Shown here: positions 8,448 through 17,149 of the stretch, one piece after another
Layout of the letters: the number at the start of each line of letters is the position of its first letter
How positions within the stretch are numbered: position 1 is the first letter of the stretch
From: Gymnodinialimonas ulvae
GTDB lineage: Bacteria; Pseudomonadota; Alphaproteobacteria; Rhodobacterales; Rhodobacteraceae
Assembly: GCF_037543845.1 (NCBI RefSeq)
Contig: NZ_JBBIFX010000001.1
Location: 806,001-870,000 of the forward strand
DNA length: 64,000 nucleotides
Direction of reading: 5' to 3'
Position numbers and translations under genes: made by a program
The notes under the pieces: generated by a model
Database searches by the model: none
Seen by the model: only the letters and a program-made list of their open reading frames with translations
What the model was told of the DNA's origin: nothing

Positions 8448-9401
8448 TCAGAGCGCGCCGAGCTTGGCCAGGCGATTGGCCCGCAGGCGTTCGAAATCGT
8501 CGCCTGCATGGTAGGACGAGCGGGTCAGCGGCGTTGCGGAGACCATCAGGAAGCCCTTGCCCCAGGCGGCTTTTTCATAGGTCTTGAATTCCTCGGGCGT
8601 CACGAACCGGTCCACCTTGTGGTGCTTGGGCGTGGGTTGCAGATACTGGCCGATGGTCAGGAAATCGATATCGGCGGCGCGCATGTCATCCATGACCTGC
8701 AACACGGCCTGCTTGTCTTCGCCGAGGCCCACCATGATGCCGGATTTGGTGAAGATCGTCGGATCCATCTCCTTCACACGTTGCAGGAGGCGGAGGGAAT
8801 GGAAGTAGCGCGCGCCGGGGCGAACCTCGGGGTAAAGGCCGGGGACAGTTTCGAGATTGTGGTTGAAGACATCGGGCTTGGCATCGACCACGATCTGCAA
8901 CGCGTCGGGCGTTGATTTGATGAAGTCTGGGGTAAGGATTTCGATCGTCGTCTCGGGCGCACGGTGTCGGATGGCGCGGATGGTCTGCGCGAAATGCTCG
9001 GCCCCGCCGTCGGCCACGTCATCGCGGTCCACGGAAGTGATGACGACGTGGTTGAGGCCCAGTTTCTGGACCGCATCGGCGACACGGCCTGGCTCGAACA
9101 CATCAAGCGGATCGGGCGGCTTGCCGGTGGCGATGTTGCAGAAGGTGCAGGCGCGCGTGCAGACCTCGCCCATGATCATCATCGTGGCATGACCCTGCGA
9201 CCAGCATTCGCCGACATTGGGGCAGCCTGCCTCTTCGCACACCGTGGTCAGCTTGTTCTCGCGCATGATCTTGGCAGTGGATTTATACCCCTCGCCAACG
9301 GGCGCCTTGACCCGGATCCAGCTTGGCTTCTTGGGCTGCGGGTTGTCCGGGCGGCGCGCCTTTTCGGGGTGGCGCTGTTCGGGGATTTTGAGATCGCGCA
9401 T
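8448..9401 (-). CDS. lipA: Lipoyl synthase
   Basis: Radical-SAM enzyme inserting two sulfurs into protein-bound octanoyl groups. The 317-aa protein has both iron-sulfur sites: the auxiliary cluster motif CEEAGCPNVGEC and the SAM-cluster motif CTRACTFC. The C-terminal RSSYHAGD supplies the serine ligand of the auxiliary cluster. Start ATG 9401 follows GAGGA by about 4 bases and fits homologues; an in-frame ATG 10 codons upstream is less likely. Confidence 0.96.
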   Translation of the reverse strand: MRDLKIPEQRHPEKARRPDNPQPKKPSWIRVKAPVGEGYKSTAKIMRENKLTTVCEEAGCPNVGECWSQGHATMMIMGEVCTRACTFCNIATGKPPDPLDVFEPGRVADAVQKLGLNHVVITSVDRDDVADGGAEHFAQTIRAIRHRAPETTIEILTPDFIKSTPDALQIVVDAKPDVFNHNLETVPGLYPEVRPGARYFHSLRLLQRVKEMDPTIFTKSGIMVGLGEDKQAVLQVMDDMRAADIDFLTIGQYLQPTPKHHKVDRFVTPEEFKTYEKAAWGKGFLMVSATPLTRSSYHAGDDFERLRANRLAKLGAL

Positions 9402-9503
9402 GGCTTCCTCGTTCGATGCTTTGGAGATCATTTAACTTTAAACGATCCCCACGTCACCCGGACGAGATGGCACAGCCGCTATGTGTCTGTTGCAAGGGCC
9501 AAT

Positions 9504-9770
9504 TCAGCGACCTGTTCCGGAACTCGAGGCCGTCACCGCAGCGCCGGGGCGCAGCACGCCGAACGTACCCGGCGCGGCGGCGTTTTGCGCCAGCGCGCCG
9601 TAATAGGGCATGCATGCGGAAAAGGCGGCGGGGTCGGCCTGCTGCGGGCCAATCACCAGAAGCGCCTCGCATTGCGCGGGCGTCACGACGGTTTGTGCGA
9701 CACTGACCTGAGGGACAACAGCGGCAAGCGACAGGGCGGCCATCATGGCCAAACGGGATTTGCGATACAT
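9504..9770 (-). CDS. Small secreted protein of unknown function (88 aa)
   Basis: Begins with a clear signal peptide (MYRKSRLAMMAALSLAAVVPQVSVAQ). A short mature domain follows with two cysteines (PAQCEALL and SACMPYYG) that could form one disulfide. ATG 9770 is preceded by AAAGGA at a spacing of 7, better than an upstream in-frame start. It is upstream of lipA on the same strand with about a 100-base gap. I do not recognise the family. Confidence 0.65.
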   Translation of the reverse strand: MYRKSRLAMMAALSLAAVVPQVSVAQTVVTPAQCEALLVIGPQQADPAAFSACMPYYGALAQNAAAPGTFGVLRPGAAVTASSSGTGR

Positions 9771-10020
9771 CGGGGCGTCCTTTGTGGAATGGGTCAAGTG
9801 AGATACCAACCCATCCGCTCAGCCGCACTCCCTGGGGGTAAAGCGGATAGTCCCCGCGATGCGCTTCAAATGCGTAAAGCCCCGTATCAGGAAGACAATT
9901 TTCTTGGTTAACGAGGTGTTGGCGTCGCCAAAAGACGCCGCCCCGGGGCAGGTATCATGGTCTTGCCACAATCCCGCGCCGGGGAGAATCGTCGGCCAGC
10001 GCCCAAAAGGGCACGGAGCA

Positions 10021-11166
10021 TCACACCTGGGTCGCGGGCACGAACCCGTGCCGGGCCTCGTAGTGCTGCAGCAGGCGTTGCAGGCCGATCTTCAGGACCA
10101 CCTTGCCGGACCGTGCCGACCAGCCGAGCCGTTTTTCGGCCGATTCCATGCCTTCCAGGAAACAGCAGACCCGCATGACCACATCGGCCAGCCCCGGACC
10201 CAGGTCATCAAGCGCGTCCGAGACCCGCTTGCGCGCCGCGCGTGGCCCTTCGGCAATGCCCCCGTCGGAGAGAAACCCGCCCCGGTCGCCACCGGTCAGG
10301 AACCGATCCCAGTTCTGACCCACACGCGGCCCCATCTGGGCGCGCTCGAAATCTTCGCGCAGACGTTCGCCGGCCTGCACGAGATCGGGTCCGAGGAAAG
10401 GCTTGCCATCGGGCCCCTTGCGTCGGGCCAGCGAAGCCAGCGGCGATTCCGAGAGGTTGACGCGGAGCGGCATCGGCTTGCCGTTGTCGCCCGCAACCTT
10501 GCGCGCGCCCCAGGTCGCATGCTGCCCCTGAAACGGCGTGGGACCTTCGGCAAAGCCAGCGTTGCCCATGCGGCGGCGGCGATCTTCTTCGATCAGGCGC
10601 TTGAGCGCGGATTTGCCCGCGTTCGTGATGCCATAGCGCGCCAAACGCCCCCCTTGCATCACACATTCGATCCAATCCTTGACCGCAAAGGCCTGCGCGA
10701 TCTTGCGATCGACCACGGCGGTCCGGGTCTGCTCACCATCTGTCCCCTGGCGCAGCACAACGGCCTTATCCATATCCTGGGCCACGGCAAGCACGGCCCC
10801 GGTTTCGCACATACGCCGCAAGATACGGCGTGCTTCGCGTGTAATCTGCGTGTCGTCTTCGTTCGGCGTCCGTATCGGAGCAGTCATGCGCCGCTTCTCC
10901 TGTTTTTGTGAGACGTCTACGGTCTGTTCGTGTGACGTCGATTGCGTGAGCCCGGCCAAGGCTTCGTCCATCAACGGGTCATCACGGCGGGCTTCGATGT
11001 TGTGGACGTGTCGACAAATGGTCGAGGCCGCCATGCCCGTTCGCTCCGCAATTTCGCGGTAGCTGCGACCGGACGCCGTGTGGGCCAGGTAGTGTTTTGC
11101 TTTTCCGGGCACCCATCCCGGCAACGCGGGATCAGCGGAAGGATCGGCAGAGTGAATGTCGGTCAT
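10021..11166 (-). CDS. DUF6456-type helix-turn-helix protein
   Basis: A 381-aa protein with an N-terminal helix-turn-helix (RSYREIAERTGMAASTICRHV, about residues 33-53), a middle winged-helix-like segment (VMQGGRLARYGITNAGKSALKRL) and a basic C-terminal domain. The arrangement matches the DUF6456 proteins of Rhodobacteraceae as I recall them. It probably binds DNA. ATG 11166 is preferred to a TTG 5 codons upstream. It is divergent from a DUF6477-type gene across a 206-base AT-richer gap. Confidence 0.75.
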   Translation of the reverse strand: MTDIHSADPSADPALPGWVPGKAKHYLAHTASGRSYREIAERTGMAASTICRHVHNIEARRDDPLMDEALAGLTQSTSHEQTVDVSQKQEKRRMTAPIRTPNEDDTQITREARRILRRMCETGAVLAVAQDMDKAVVLRQGTDGEQTRTAVVDRKIAQAFAVKDWIECVMQGGRLARYGITNAGKSALKRLIEEDRRRRMGNAGFAEGPTPFQGQHATWGARKVAGDNGKPMPLRVNLSESPLASLARRKGPDGKPFLGPDLVQAGERLREDFERAQMGPRVGQNWDRFLTGGDRGGFLSDGGIAEGPRAARKRVSDALDDLGPGLADVVMRVCCFLEGMESAEKRLGWSARSGKVVLKIGLQRLLQHYEARHGFVPATQV

Positions 11167-11253
11167 ATCCGGACGCCCCAAAGCTAAATGAACCTCTGCA
11201 AAAATCCGCCCTATTGATTACTGATTGGTTAAAATCTGTGGATATCTCAAAAA

Positions 11254-11274
11254 TTGTTTCCAATTCGTAAACAA
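11254..11274. promoter_or_regulatory. Inverted repeat in the divergent DUF6456/DUF6477-type intergenic region
   Basis: TTGTTT and AAACAA form perfect 6-base arms around a 9-base spacer. The element lies in the AT-rich gap between two divergent genes, one of which encodes a helix-turn-helix protein. It could be an operator for that protein; binding is not shown. Confidence 0.3.
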
Positions 11275-11372
11275 TCACGGGGGCACCGCGCGCAGATTCC
11301 GCGATTCATGCAACACCCCTCAAACCGGGTGCATCCTGAGGGCAGACAAGATCTGCATTAGGGACATATGAC

Positions 11373-11615
11373 ATGAGCGATCTGACCACACATCTGAACC
11401 ACCTGCGCCGCCCCGGTCTTCTGGTCCGCGCGGCCACAATGGCCTGTGAAACAGGCGATGCGCACCGGCGCGCCAAGCGGCGTCCGGTCACCAAACTCCT
11501 GGCCGAGGAAGAGCTTCTGAACGCGGCCCGGATGGGCGGCGGCATGGGCTATTCGCCCACCCGCCACGTGCAGGTGATGAGCGCCCTTCTGGCCGCGGCT
11601 CGCGCCGTCAACTGA
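11373..11615 (+). CDS. DUF6477-type small protein (80 aa)
   Basis: A short basic protein (LRRPGLLVRAATMACETGDAHRRAKRR), then a conserved-looking EEELLNAARMGGGMGYSPTRHVQVMSALLAAA. This resembles the DUF6477 proteins found next to DUF6456 genes in roseobacters. Role unknown. The pairing with the helix-turn-helix gene across a shared promoter region suggests joint regulation. Confidence 0.7.
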   Translation: MSDLTTHLNHLRRPGLLVRAATMACETGDAHRRAKRRPVTKLLAEEELLNAARMGGGMGYSPTRHVQVMSALLAAARAVN

Positions 11616-11657
11616 AGCGCCGCGTTTACCTTTTGCTGTGGATAAGGGCCGCGCGCG

Positions 11658-13214
11658 TCAGATGAAGGCGTCGGGCATCGCGGCTTTCTTGTCTGCGATA
11701 TAGGCCTGCAGCGCCTCATTGATGGCGGGGTCGAGGGCGGGTTGCTGGTATTCCGACAGCATCTTGTCGACCTTGAGTGCGGCCAGTTCGAAGCTCGACC
11801 TGCTGCCATCCTCGGCCCAGGTCTCGTACGGCTTGTAATCGAGCACGCCGGAGCGCCAGAACGCGCTTTGGTAATTGTCCTGGGTGTGTTCACAGCCCAG
11901 GAAATGCCCGCCCGGCCCCACTTCGCGCAGCGCGCCCATAGCTTGTGCGTTTTCGTCGACTGCTACGCCCTCGGCTATCTTGTGCAGTGCGCCCAATTGA
12001 TCGGCATCGAGCACGAATTTTTCCGGGCTCGATGCCAAGCCACCTTCCAGCCAGCCGCAGGAATGCAGCATGAAGTTCACGCCCGACAGCAGCCCCATGT
12101 TGAGCGAATTGGCGGTCTCGTATCCGGCCTGAGCATCGGGGATCTTGGCACCGGTGAACGAGCCGGACGAGCGGTAGGGCAGCCCAAGCCGCCGGGTCAA
12201 TTGGCCCATGCCATAGGTGATTTGCGAGGTCTCGGGCGTGCCGAAGGTGGGCGCGCCCGAGTTCATGTCGATCGACGTGACCATCGCGCCCATGATTGCG
12301 GGAGAGCCGGCCTTGACCAACTGGCTATAGGCGACACCGGCCAATCCTTCGGCGAGGCATTGGGTGAGCGTGCCCGCGACGGAGACGGGCGCCATCGCGC
12401 CGCCGACGATAAACGGGGAGATGATCGAGGCCTGCCCGGCCTCGGCGTAGACCTCCAGCGCGCCCATCATGGTGCTGTCGAAGGTCAGGGGCGAGTTGAT
12501 GTTGATGAGCGAGGTCATCACCGTGTTCTCGGCCACGACATCCGCCCCGAAGAGGATCTTTGACATCTCGACCGAATCGACCGCCCGCGACGGGTCGGTG
12601 ACCGAGCCCATGTAGGGTTTGTCGGAGAGCGTCATATGGGCATAGAGCATGTCCAGATGGCGCTTGTTGACCGGCACATCTGTAGGCTCGCAGACGGTGC
12701 CACCGGAATGGTGCAGCCATTTCGACATGTAGCCGAGCTTCACGAACATTTCGAAATCGGCCATCGTGGCATAGCGCCGCCCGCCTTTTAGGTCGGTGAC
12801 GAAGGGCGGGCCATAGACTGGGGCCAGCACCAGGGAATTGCCGCCGATCTCGACGTCGCGGGCGCGGTTGCGGGCGATCTGGGTGAATTTCGACGGGGCA
12901 GTTTTGACCAGCTCGCGGGCCAGGCCACGCGGGATATGCACGCGCTCGCCCTTCACATCCGCGCCCGCGGCGCGCCACCGCTCCAAGGCGGCGGGGTTTT
13001 CGACGAACATGACGCCGATTTCTTCGAGGACCGTTTCGACGTTCGTCTCGATGATCTCAAGCGCCTCGTCGTGCAGGATGTCGAGGTTGGGAATGTTGCG
13101 CTCGATGAAGCGCGCGGTCTCGAAACTGACCGCGCTACGGCTGGCGCGTCGTGCCGCCCCGCCGCCGCCCCGTGCCCTGCGCCGTGGTTGTTCTGCCTGC
13201 TCTGCTTCGCCCAT
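11658..13214 (-). CDS. MttB-like (trimethylamine methyltransferase family) protein lacking pyrrolysine
   Basis: A 518-aa member of the MttB superfamily. True trimethylamine methyltransferases carry pyrrolysine encoded by in-frame UAG. This frame has none, so it belongs to the non-Pyl group, whose studied members demethylate quaternary amines such as glycine betaine with a corrinoid protein. Visible family segments include GGTVCEPTDVPVNKRH and the TIM-barrel core SLININSPLTFD. The first 30 residues are rich in Arg, Gly and Ala. ATG 13214 follows GGAGGG. No corrinoid protein or corrinoid methyltransferase gene is nearby, so the substrate and partner are open. Confidence 0.85.
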   Translation of the reverse strand: MGEAEQAEQPRRRARGGGGAARRASRSAVSFETARFIERNIPNLDILHDEALEIIETNVETVLEEIGVMFVENPAALERWRAAGADVKGERVHIPRGLARELVKTAPSKFTQIARNRARDVEIGGNSLVLAPVYGPPFVTDLKGGRRYATMADFEMFVKLGYMSKWLHHSGGTVCEPTDVPVNKRHLDMLYAHMTLSDKPYMGSVTDPSRAVDSVEMSKILFGADVVAENTVMTSLININSPLTFDSTMMGALEVYAEAGQASIISPFIVGGAMAPVSVAGTLTQCLAEGLAGVAYSQLVKAGSPAIMGAMVTSIDMNSGAPTFGTPETSQITYGMGQLTRRLGLPYRSSGSFTGAKIPDAQAGYETANSLNMGLLSGVNFMLHSCGWLEGGLASSPEKFVLDADQLGALHKIAEGVAVDENAQAMGALREVGPGGHFLGCEHTQDNYQSAFWRSGVLDYKPYETWAEDGSRSSFELAALKVDKMLSEYQQPALDPAINEALQAYIADKKAAMPDAFI

Positions 13215-13356
13215 GACACCCTCCAAAGGCAAATGACCCGTTGCGCCGTGTCTAGCGCGCGCATCTCGGGCCAAGCAGGCGAATTGCGTCATCTGCGGCG
13301 CGGATGCGACATGGGCAGGGCTTGCGCGCCCCCGACCTGCGGCGTAATCCGCATCC

Positions 13357-14961
13357 ATGAAAAACGCTGCCGTCCCCGACCCCGCCGACCATGAACGCCT
13401 GCTGATCATCGACTTCGGCAGCCAGGTCACGCAGCTGATCGCGCGCCGCCTGCGTGAGTTGAGCGTGTATTGCGAAATCCACCCGTATCAAAACGTCGAT
13501 GACGCGTTTGTGGCAGCCTTTGCGCCCAAGGCCATCATCTTTTCGGGCGGACCGGATTCGGTGACGCGTGAGGGCTCACCGCGCCCGCCCGGGGCCGCGT
13601 ATGACGCGGGCGTGCCGATCCTCGGCATCTGCTACGGGCAGCAGGTGATGATGCAAGATCTTGGCGGCGCGGTGCATGGCGGCAAGATTTCCGGCGGTGG
13701 TGGGACGGCCGAGTTCGGACGCGCGTTCGTGGAGCCGAAGGGGGAGTTGGACCTGCTGGCGGGCTGGTTCGGCACGCCAGAGCAGGACGGGCGGGAACAG
13801 GTCTGGATGAGCCACGGGGATCATGTGGCGAAGCTGGCGCCCGGGTTCGAGGTTTACGGTGTGTCGCCCAATGCGCCATTTGCCATCACGGCGGATGTGT
13901 CGCGGCATTTCTATGCGGTGCAGTTCCACCCGGAGGTCCATCACACGCCCAAAGGCGCGCAGCTTTACGAGAATTTCGTGCGGCTGGCGGGGTTTTCCGG
14001 CGATTGGACGATGGAGGCCTACCGCGAGCAGGCGGTGGAGGCGATCCGGGCGCAGGTTGGCGCGGCGAAGGTGATCTGTGCGCTGTCGGGCGGGGTCGAT
14101 TCGTCGGTGACGGCGGCTTTGTTGCACGAAGCCATCGGCGATCAACTGACCTGCGTGTTCGTGGATCATGGGCTTTTGCGGCTCAATGAAGGGGCCGAAG
14201 TGGTCGAGATGTTCCGCGATCACATGAACCTGCATGTGATCCATGCCGAGGAGCAGGAGCTGTTCCTGGGCGAGCTGGACGGTGTTTCCGATCCGGAAAC
14301 AAAGCGGAAGATCATCGGGCGGCTGTTCATCGACGTGTTCCAGAAATACGCCAATGAGATCGAAGGCGCGGAATACCTCGCGCAGGGCACGCTTTACCCC
14401 GATGTCATTGAAAGCGTGTCGTTTTCCGGTGGGCCGAGCGTGACGATCAAGAGCCACCACAATGTCGGAGGCCTGCCCGAGAAGATGGGTCTGAAACTGG
14501 TGGAGCCGCTGCGCGAATTGTTCAAGGATGAGGTCCGCGAGTTGGGCCATGAGCTTGGCCTGCCCGCGCATTTCATCGCGCGCCATCCCTTCCCTGGCCC
14601 CGGCCTTGCGATCCGCTGCCCCGGTGAGATCACCCGCGAAAAGCTTGAGATCCTGCGGCTCGCCGATGCCGTCTATATCGACCAGATCCGCAGGCATGGC
14701 CTTTACGACGAGATCTGGCAGGCGTTTGTGGCGATCCTGCCGGTGCGCACGGTTGGGGTGATGGGCGACGGGCGGACCTATGATTACGCCTGCGCACTAC
14801 GCGCCGTGACCTCCGTCGATGGCATGACCGCCGATTATTACCCGTTCAGCCATGGGTTTCTGGGTGAGACGGCGACGCGGATCATCAACGAGGTGCCGGG
14901 GATCAACCGCGTGACCTATGACATCACGTCGAAACCGCCGGGCACCATCGAGTGGGAATGA
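13357..14961 (+). CDS. guaA: GMP synthase (glutamine-hydrolysing)
   Basis: Converts XMP to GMP using glutamine. The N-terminal class-I amidotransferase domain (about 1-205) has the nucleophile in ILGICYGQQ and the His-Glu pair in QFHPEVHH. The ATP-pyrophosphatase domain carries the P-loop ALSGGVDSSV (near residue 245). The C-terminal dimerisation domain ends in the conserved PPGTIEWE. The 534-aa length is normal. It is divergent from the MttB-like gene. Confidence 0.97.
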   Translation: MKNAAVPDPADHERLLIIDFGSQVTQLIARRLRELSVYCEIHPYQNVDDAFVAAFAPKAIIFSGGPDSVTREGSPRPPGAAYDAGVPILGICYGQQVMMQDLGGAVHGGKISGGGGTAEFGRAFVEPKGELDLLAGWFGTPEQDGREQVWMSHGDHVAKLAPGFEVYGVSPNAPFAITADVSRHFYAVQFHPEVHHTPKGAQLYENFVRLAGFSGDWTMEAYREQAVEAIRAQVGAAKVICALSGGVDSSVTAALLHEAIGDQLTCVFVDHGLLRLNEGAEVVEMFRDHMNLHVIHAEEQELFLGELDGVSDPETKRKIIGRLFIDVFQKYANEIEGAEYLAQGTLYPDVIESVSFSGGPSVTIKSHHNVGGLPEKMGLKLVEPLRELFKDEVRELGHELGLPAHFIARHPFPGPGLAIRCPGEITREKLEILRLADAVYIDQIRRHGLYDEIWQAFVAILPVRTVGVMGDGRTYDYACALRAVTSVDGMTADYYPFSHGFLGETATRIINEVPGINRVTYDITSKPPGTIEWE

Positions 14962-15091
14962 TTGGGGCCTGAGGGCCTTGGTCCGTGCGGCGGTTCATGT
15001 TTTGCTGAGATTTCCCTGTTAGGGATCGTGCGATGTGTGACCCGCCCCTGTTTGCCGGATGGCACCGCCGTCCCGCTGGCGAGGCCGATCC

Positions 15092-15715
15092 ATGGCCCTG
15101 ATCCGACATAAGAAAATGGCCCGCGTCCGGCGGGTTCTGCGGCTTACGGTGATGTTCTATGCGGCCACGCTGGCCTTGGTGCTGGGGTCGAATTGGTTCT
15201 GGCCCCGCGACACGGCCCCCGCCCCGGCAGCGCAGATCATATGCCTTGGCGGGGCCGTGTCACGCGGGGTTTTGGCCGAAGACAGCCTGATGCGCGCCGA
15301 ACGGTGTGGCGGGCTATTGCTGGCCGGGCATGGGGAAAGGGTGATCCTGACGGGCGATGGGGCGGGCACATTGATGGCCGACCATCTGCGCGCGATGGGG
15401 ATCGAGGAGGCGCGCATCACGGTGGAGCCGGAGTCGCGCTCGACCTTGCAAAACGCGCTGTTTACCGCGCGGATCACGCAGACCGACGCGCCGGTGATCG
15501 TGGTGACCGACGCCTATCACCTGCTGAGGTCGTGGGTGTCGTTTCGGTTGATGGGGTTCGATCATGTGCATCTTGCCTCAAGCGAGGCAATGGTGGACCG
15601 GACCGGGCCGATGTTCCGCGAGGTCTCCGCCATCTGGTTCAACGCGCTGCGGTTGCTGATCTACACCGGCACGTTTTGGGTCGAGCCTGCGGTGCGCGAC
15701 GCTCTTCTGGCCTGA
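15092..15715 (+). CDS. YdcF/ElyC-family (DUF218) membrane-anchored protein
   Basis: A 207-aa protein with one N-terminal transmembrane helix (about residues 15-35, LTVMFYAATLALVLGSNWFW) and a DUF218 domain. The domain shows IICLGGAVSRG, ITVEPESRSTLQNALFT and VVTDAYHLLRS. DUF218 proteins act in envelope biology in some bacteria, but the reaction is not settled. ATG 15092 follows GAGG by 7 bases. It converges with the BamB-like gene, leaving 6 bases between stops. Confidence 0.8.
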   Translation: MALIRHKKMARVRRVLRLTVMFYAATLALVLGSNWFWPRDTAPAPAAQIICLGGAVSRGVLAEDSLMRAERCGGLLLAGHGERVILTGDGAGTLMADHLRAMGIEEARITVEPESRSTLQNALFTARITQTDAPVIVVTDAYHLLRSWVSFRLMGFDHVHLASSEAMVDRTGPMFREVSAIWFNALRLLIYTGTFWVEPAVRDALLA

Positions 15716-15721
15716 GCGCGC

Positions 15722-17065
15722 CTACCGAAACGCTTCGAGACGTCCGCCGTCGGTGACCACCAGCAACGTGTCATTGACCACAATCGGATGCGCCGCCGCG
15801 CCGTTGCGCATCTCCACCGCCCCGACCAAAGCACCGCTTTCGGGGCTGAACAGGCGAATGTTGCCATCGCCCGACGCCACCAAAAGCCGCCCACCGGCAA
15901 GGATCGGGCCATAATGCGTGAACACCGCGCGGCGACGACGCTCGCGATCATTGACATACAGCGGCAGTTCGGTGCCCCAGACCCGTGCGCCGGTGTCGGC
16001 GTCGAGGCGGATCAATTCGTTGCGGTCGGATACGAAGAACAGATCGCCTCCGGTGTTGAGAACCGGTGAATACGCGCCCTCCTCCGCCGTCCAGAGCCGC
16101 GTGCCGGTGCCAGCGCTGATCGATACGACGCGGCCCGATTGGTTGCCCGCGAAGACCCGGCCATTGGCAATCACCGGGTCGGAGGTGACGTCGTTGATGT
16201 TGGCATAGGCCACGCCGCTGCGCCCGCCGGCGACGGACGTGGCCCACAGCGGCGCACCGGAGCGGCGCAGGGTGCCCGACAATTCGCCCGAGCCGAAGGG
16301 AAAGACCACGATGCGGTCTGTCACAGCCGGCGCGGCGCCGCCGGACAGCAGCGGATCATTGGTCGTTGACGGCACCTGCCAGATCAGGCGCCCGTTTGCC
16401 GCTTCAAGCGCCCAGGCCTGATTGTTGCGGCTGACGATGTAGACGATGCCGCCCGAGATCGTCGGCGCGCCAATGCCCGCATCGAGCCGTTGGCGCCATT
16501 GCACGGCACCCGACGCCGTGTCGAGTGCCACAAGCTCCCCAAAGCCCGTCGTCGCGAAGAGCGTGCCGCCCGACACGGCCAGACCGCCGCCGGACACCGA
16601 CCCGCCCCGGTCAAACCCGGGCTGCAAATCCGCCGACCAGACCGCGCCGCCCGACGTCAGGTCGGTCGCCACAACGCCCGCAGACGCATCCATCGTGAAC
16701 ACCCGCGCGCCGTCCGAGACCGGATCGGCGGTGATGCGGTTGCGGCGCGAATTGCCTTGGCCGATGTCTGCCGTCCAAATCGGCGTCAGGCTGCCGGACA
16801 GGCTCGCATGCGGGGTCCGGTTGGAGGAATTGAAGCCGCGCTGTTCCCAGGTGGCGGTGCGTGTGACGCCCGGCAGGCTGATCGCGCGGGGTGCATCGCT
16901 GGCCGCCGCGTCGCGCTGCGTGCCGGCGGCCTCACCGCTCAACACCTGCGACAGCGGGGTGTCGATGGAGAAGCGTTCGCCCGGCAGGACGGTTTCCCGC
17001 TCGCAGGCCGCCAGACCCAGAATCGCGGCGCAGGCAAAGGCGCTTGCTTTGACAAATGTGTTCAT
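15722..17065 (-). CDS. bamB: BamB-like PQQ-repeat beta-propeller outer-membrane lipoprotein
   Basis: A 447-aa protein with a lipoprotein signal (lipobox ILGLAAC, Cys about residue 18). A series of PQQ-type blades follows: WTADIGQGNSRRN, VVATDLTSGGAVWSADL, LVALDTASGAVQWRQRL, AWALEAANGRLIWQVP, VVSISAGTGTRLWTAE, LIRLDADTGARVWGTELP. BamB scaffolds the outer-membrane protein assembly machinery. The TPR-containing inner-membrane protein just upstream is its usual neighbour, which supports the call over a dehydrogenase subunit; no PQQ ligand set is evident. Confidence 0.85.
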   Translation of the reverse strand: MNTFVKASAFACAAILGLAACERETVLPGERFSIDTPLSQVLSGEAAGTQRDAAASDAPRAISLPGVTRTATWEQRGFNSSNRTPHASLSGSLTPIWTADIGQGNSRRNRITADPVSDGARVFTMDASAGVVATDLTSGGAVWSADLQPGFDRGGSVSGGGLAVSGGTLFATTGFGELVALDTASGAVQWRQRLDAGIGAPTISGGIVYIVSRNNQAWALEAANGRLIWQVPSTTNDPLLSGGAAPAVTDRIVVFPFGSGELSGTLRRSGAPLWATSVAGGRSGVAYANINDVTSDPVIANGRVFAGNQSGRVVSISAGTGTRLWTAEEGAYSPVLNTGGDLFFVSDRNELIRLDADTGARVWGTELPLYVNDRERRRRAVFTHYGPILAGGRLLVASGDGNIRLFSPESGALVGAVEMRNGAAAHPIVVNDTLLVVTDGGRLEAFR

Positions 17066-17149
17066 CTCGGGCCCACCATTCGCAGTCCGGGAGCCGACAT
17101 GCGGCCCTTTGAAAATGTCTCTCGCCACCGGCCAAACGGCACCTGCGGC

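Noticed and set aside
9920..9945. Hairpin GGCGTC-gccaaaa-GACGCC as terminator of the DUF6456-type gene
   Set aside because: Only six pairs and no T-run on the minus strand; kept out of the feature list.
11658..13214. Pyrrolysine-containing trimethylamine methyltransferase
   Set aside because: The frame is continuous without any in-frame TAG, so no pyrrolysine can be encoded.
15722..17065. PQQ-dependent dehydrogenase
   Set aside because: PQQ-type blades are present, but the protein is a lipoprotein, has no catalytic or PQQ ligand set that I can see, and sits beside a YfgM-like gene, so BamB is the better call.
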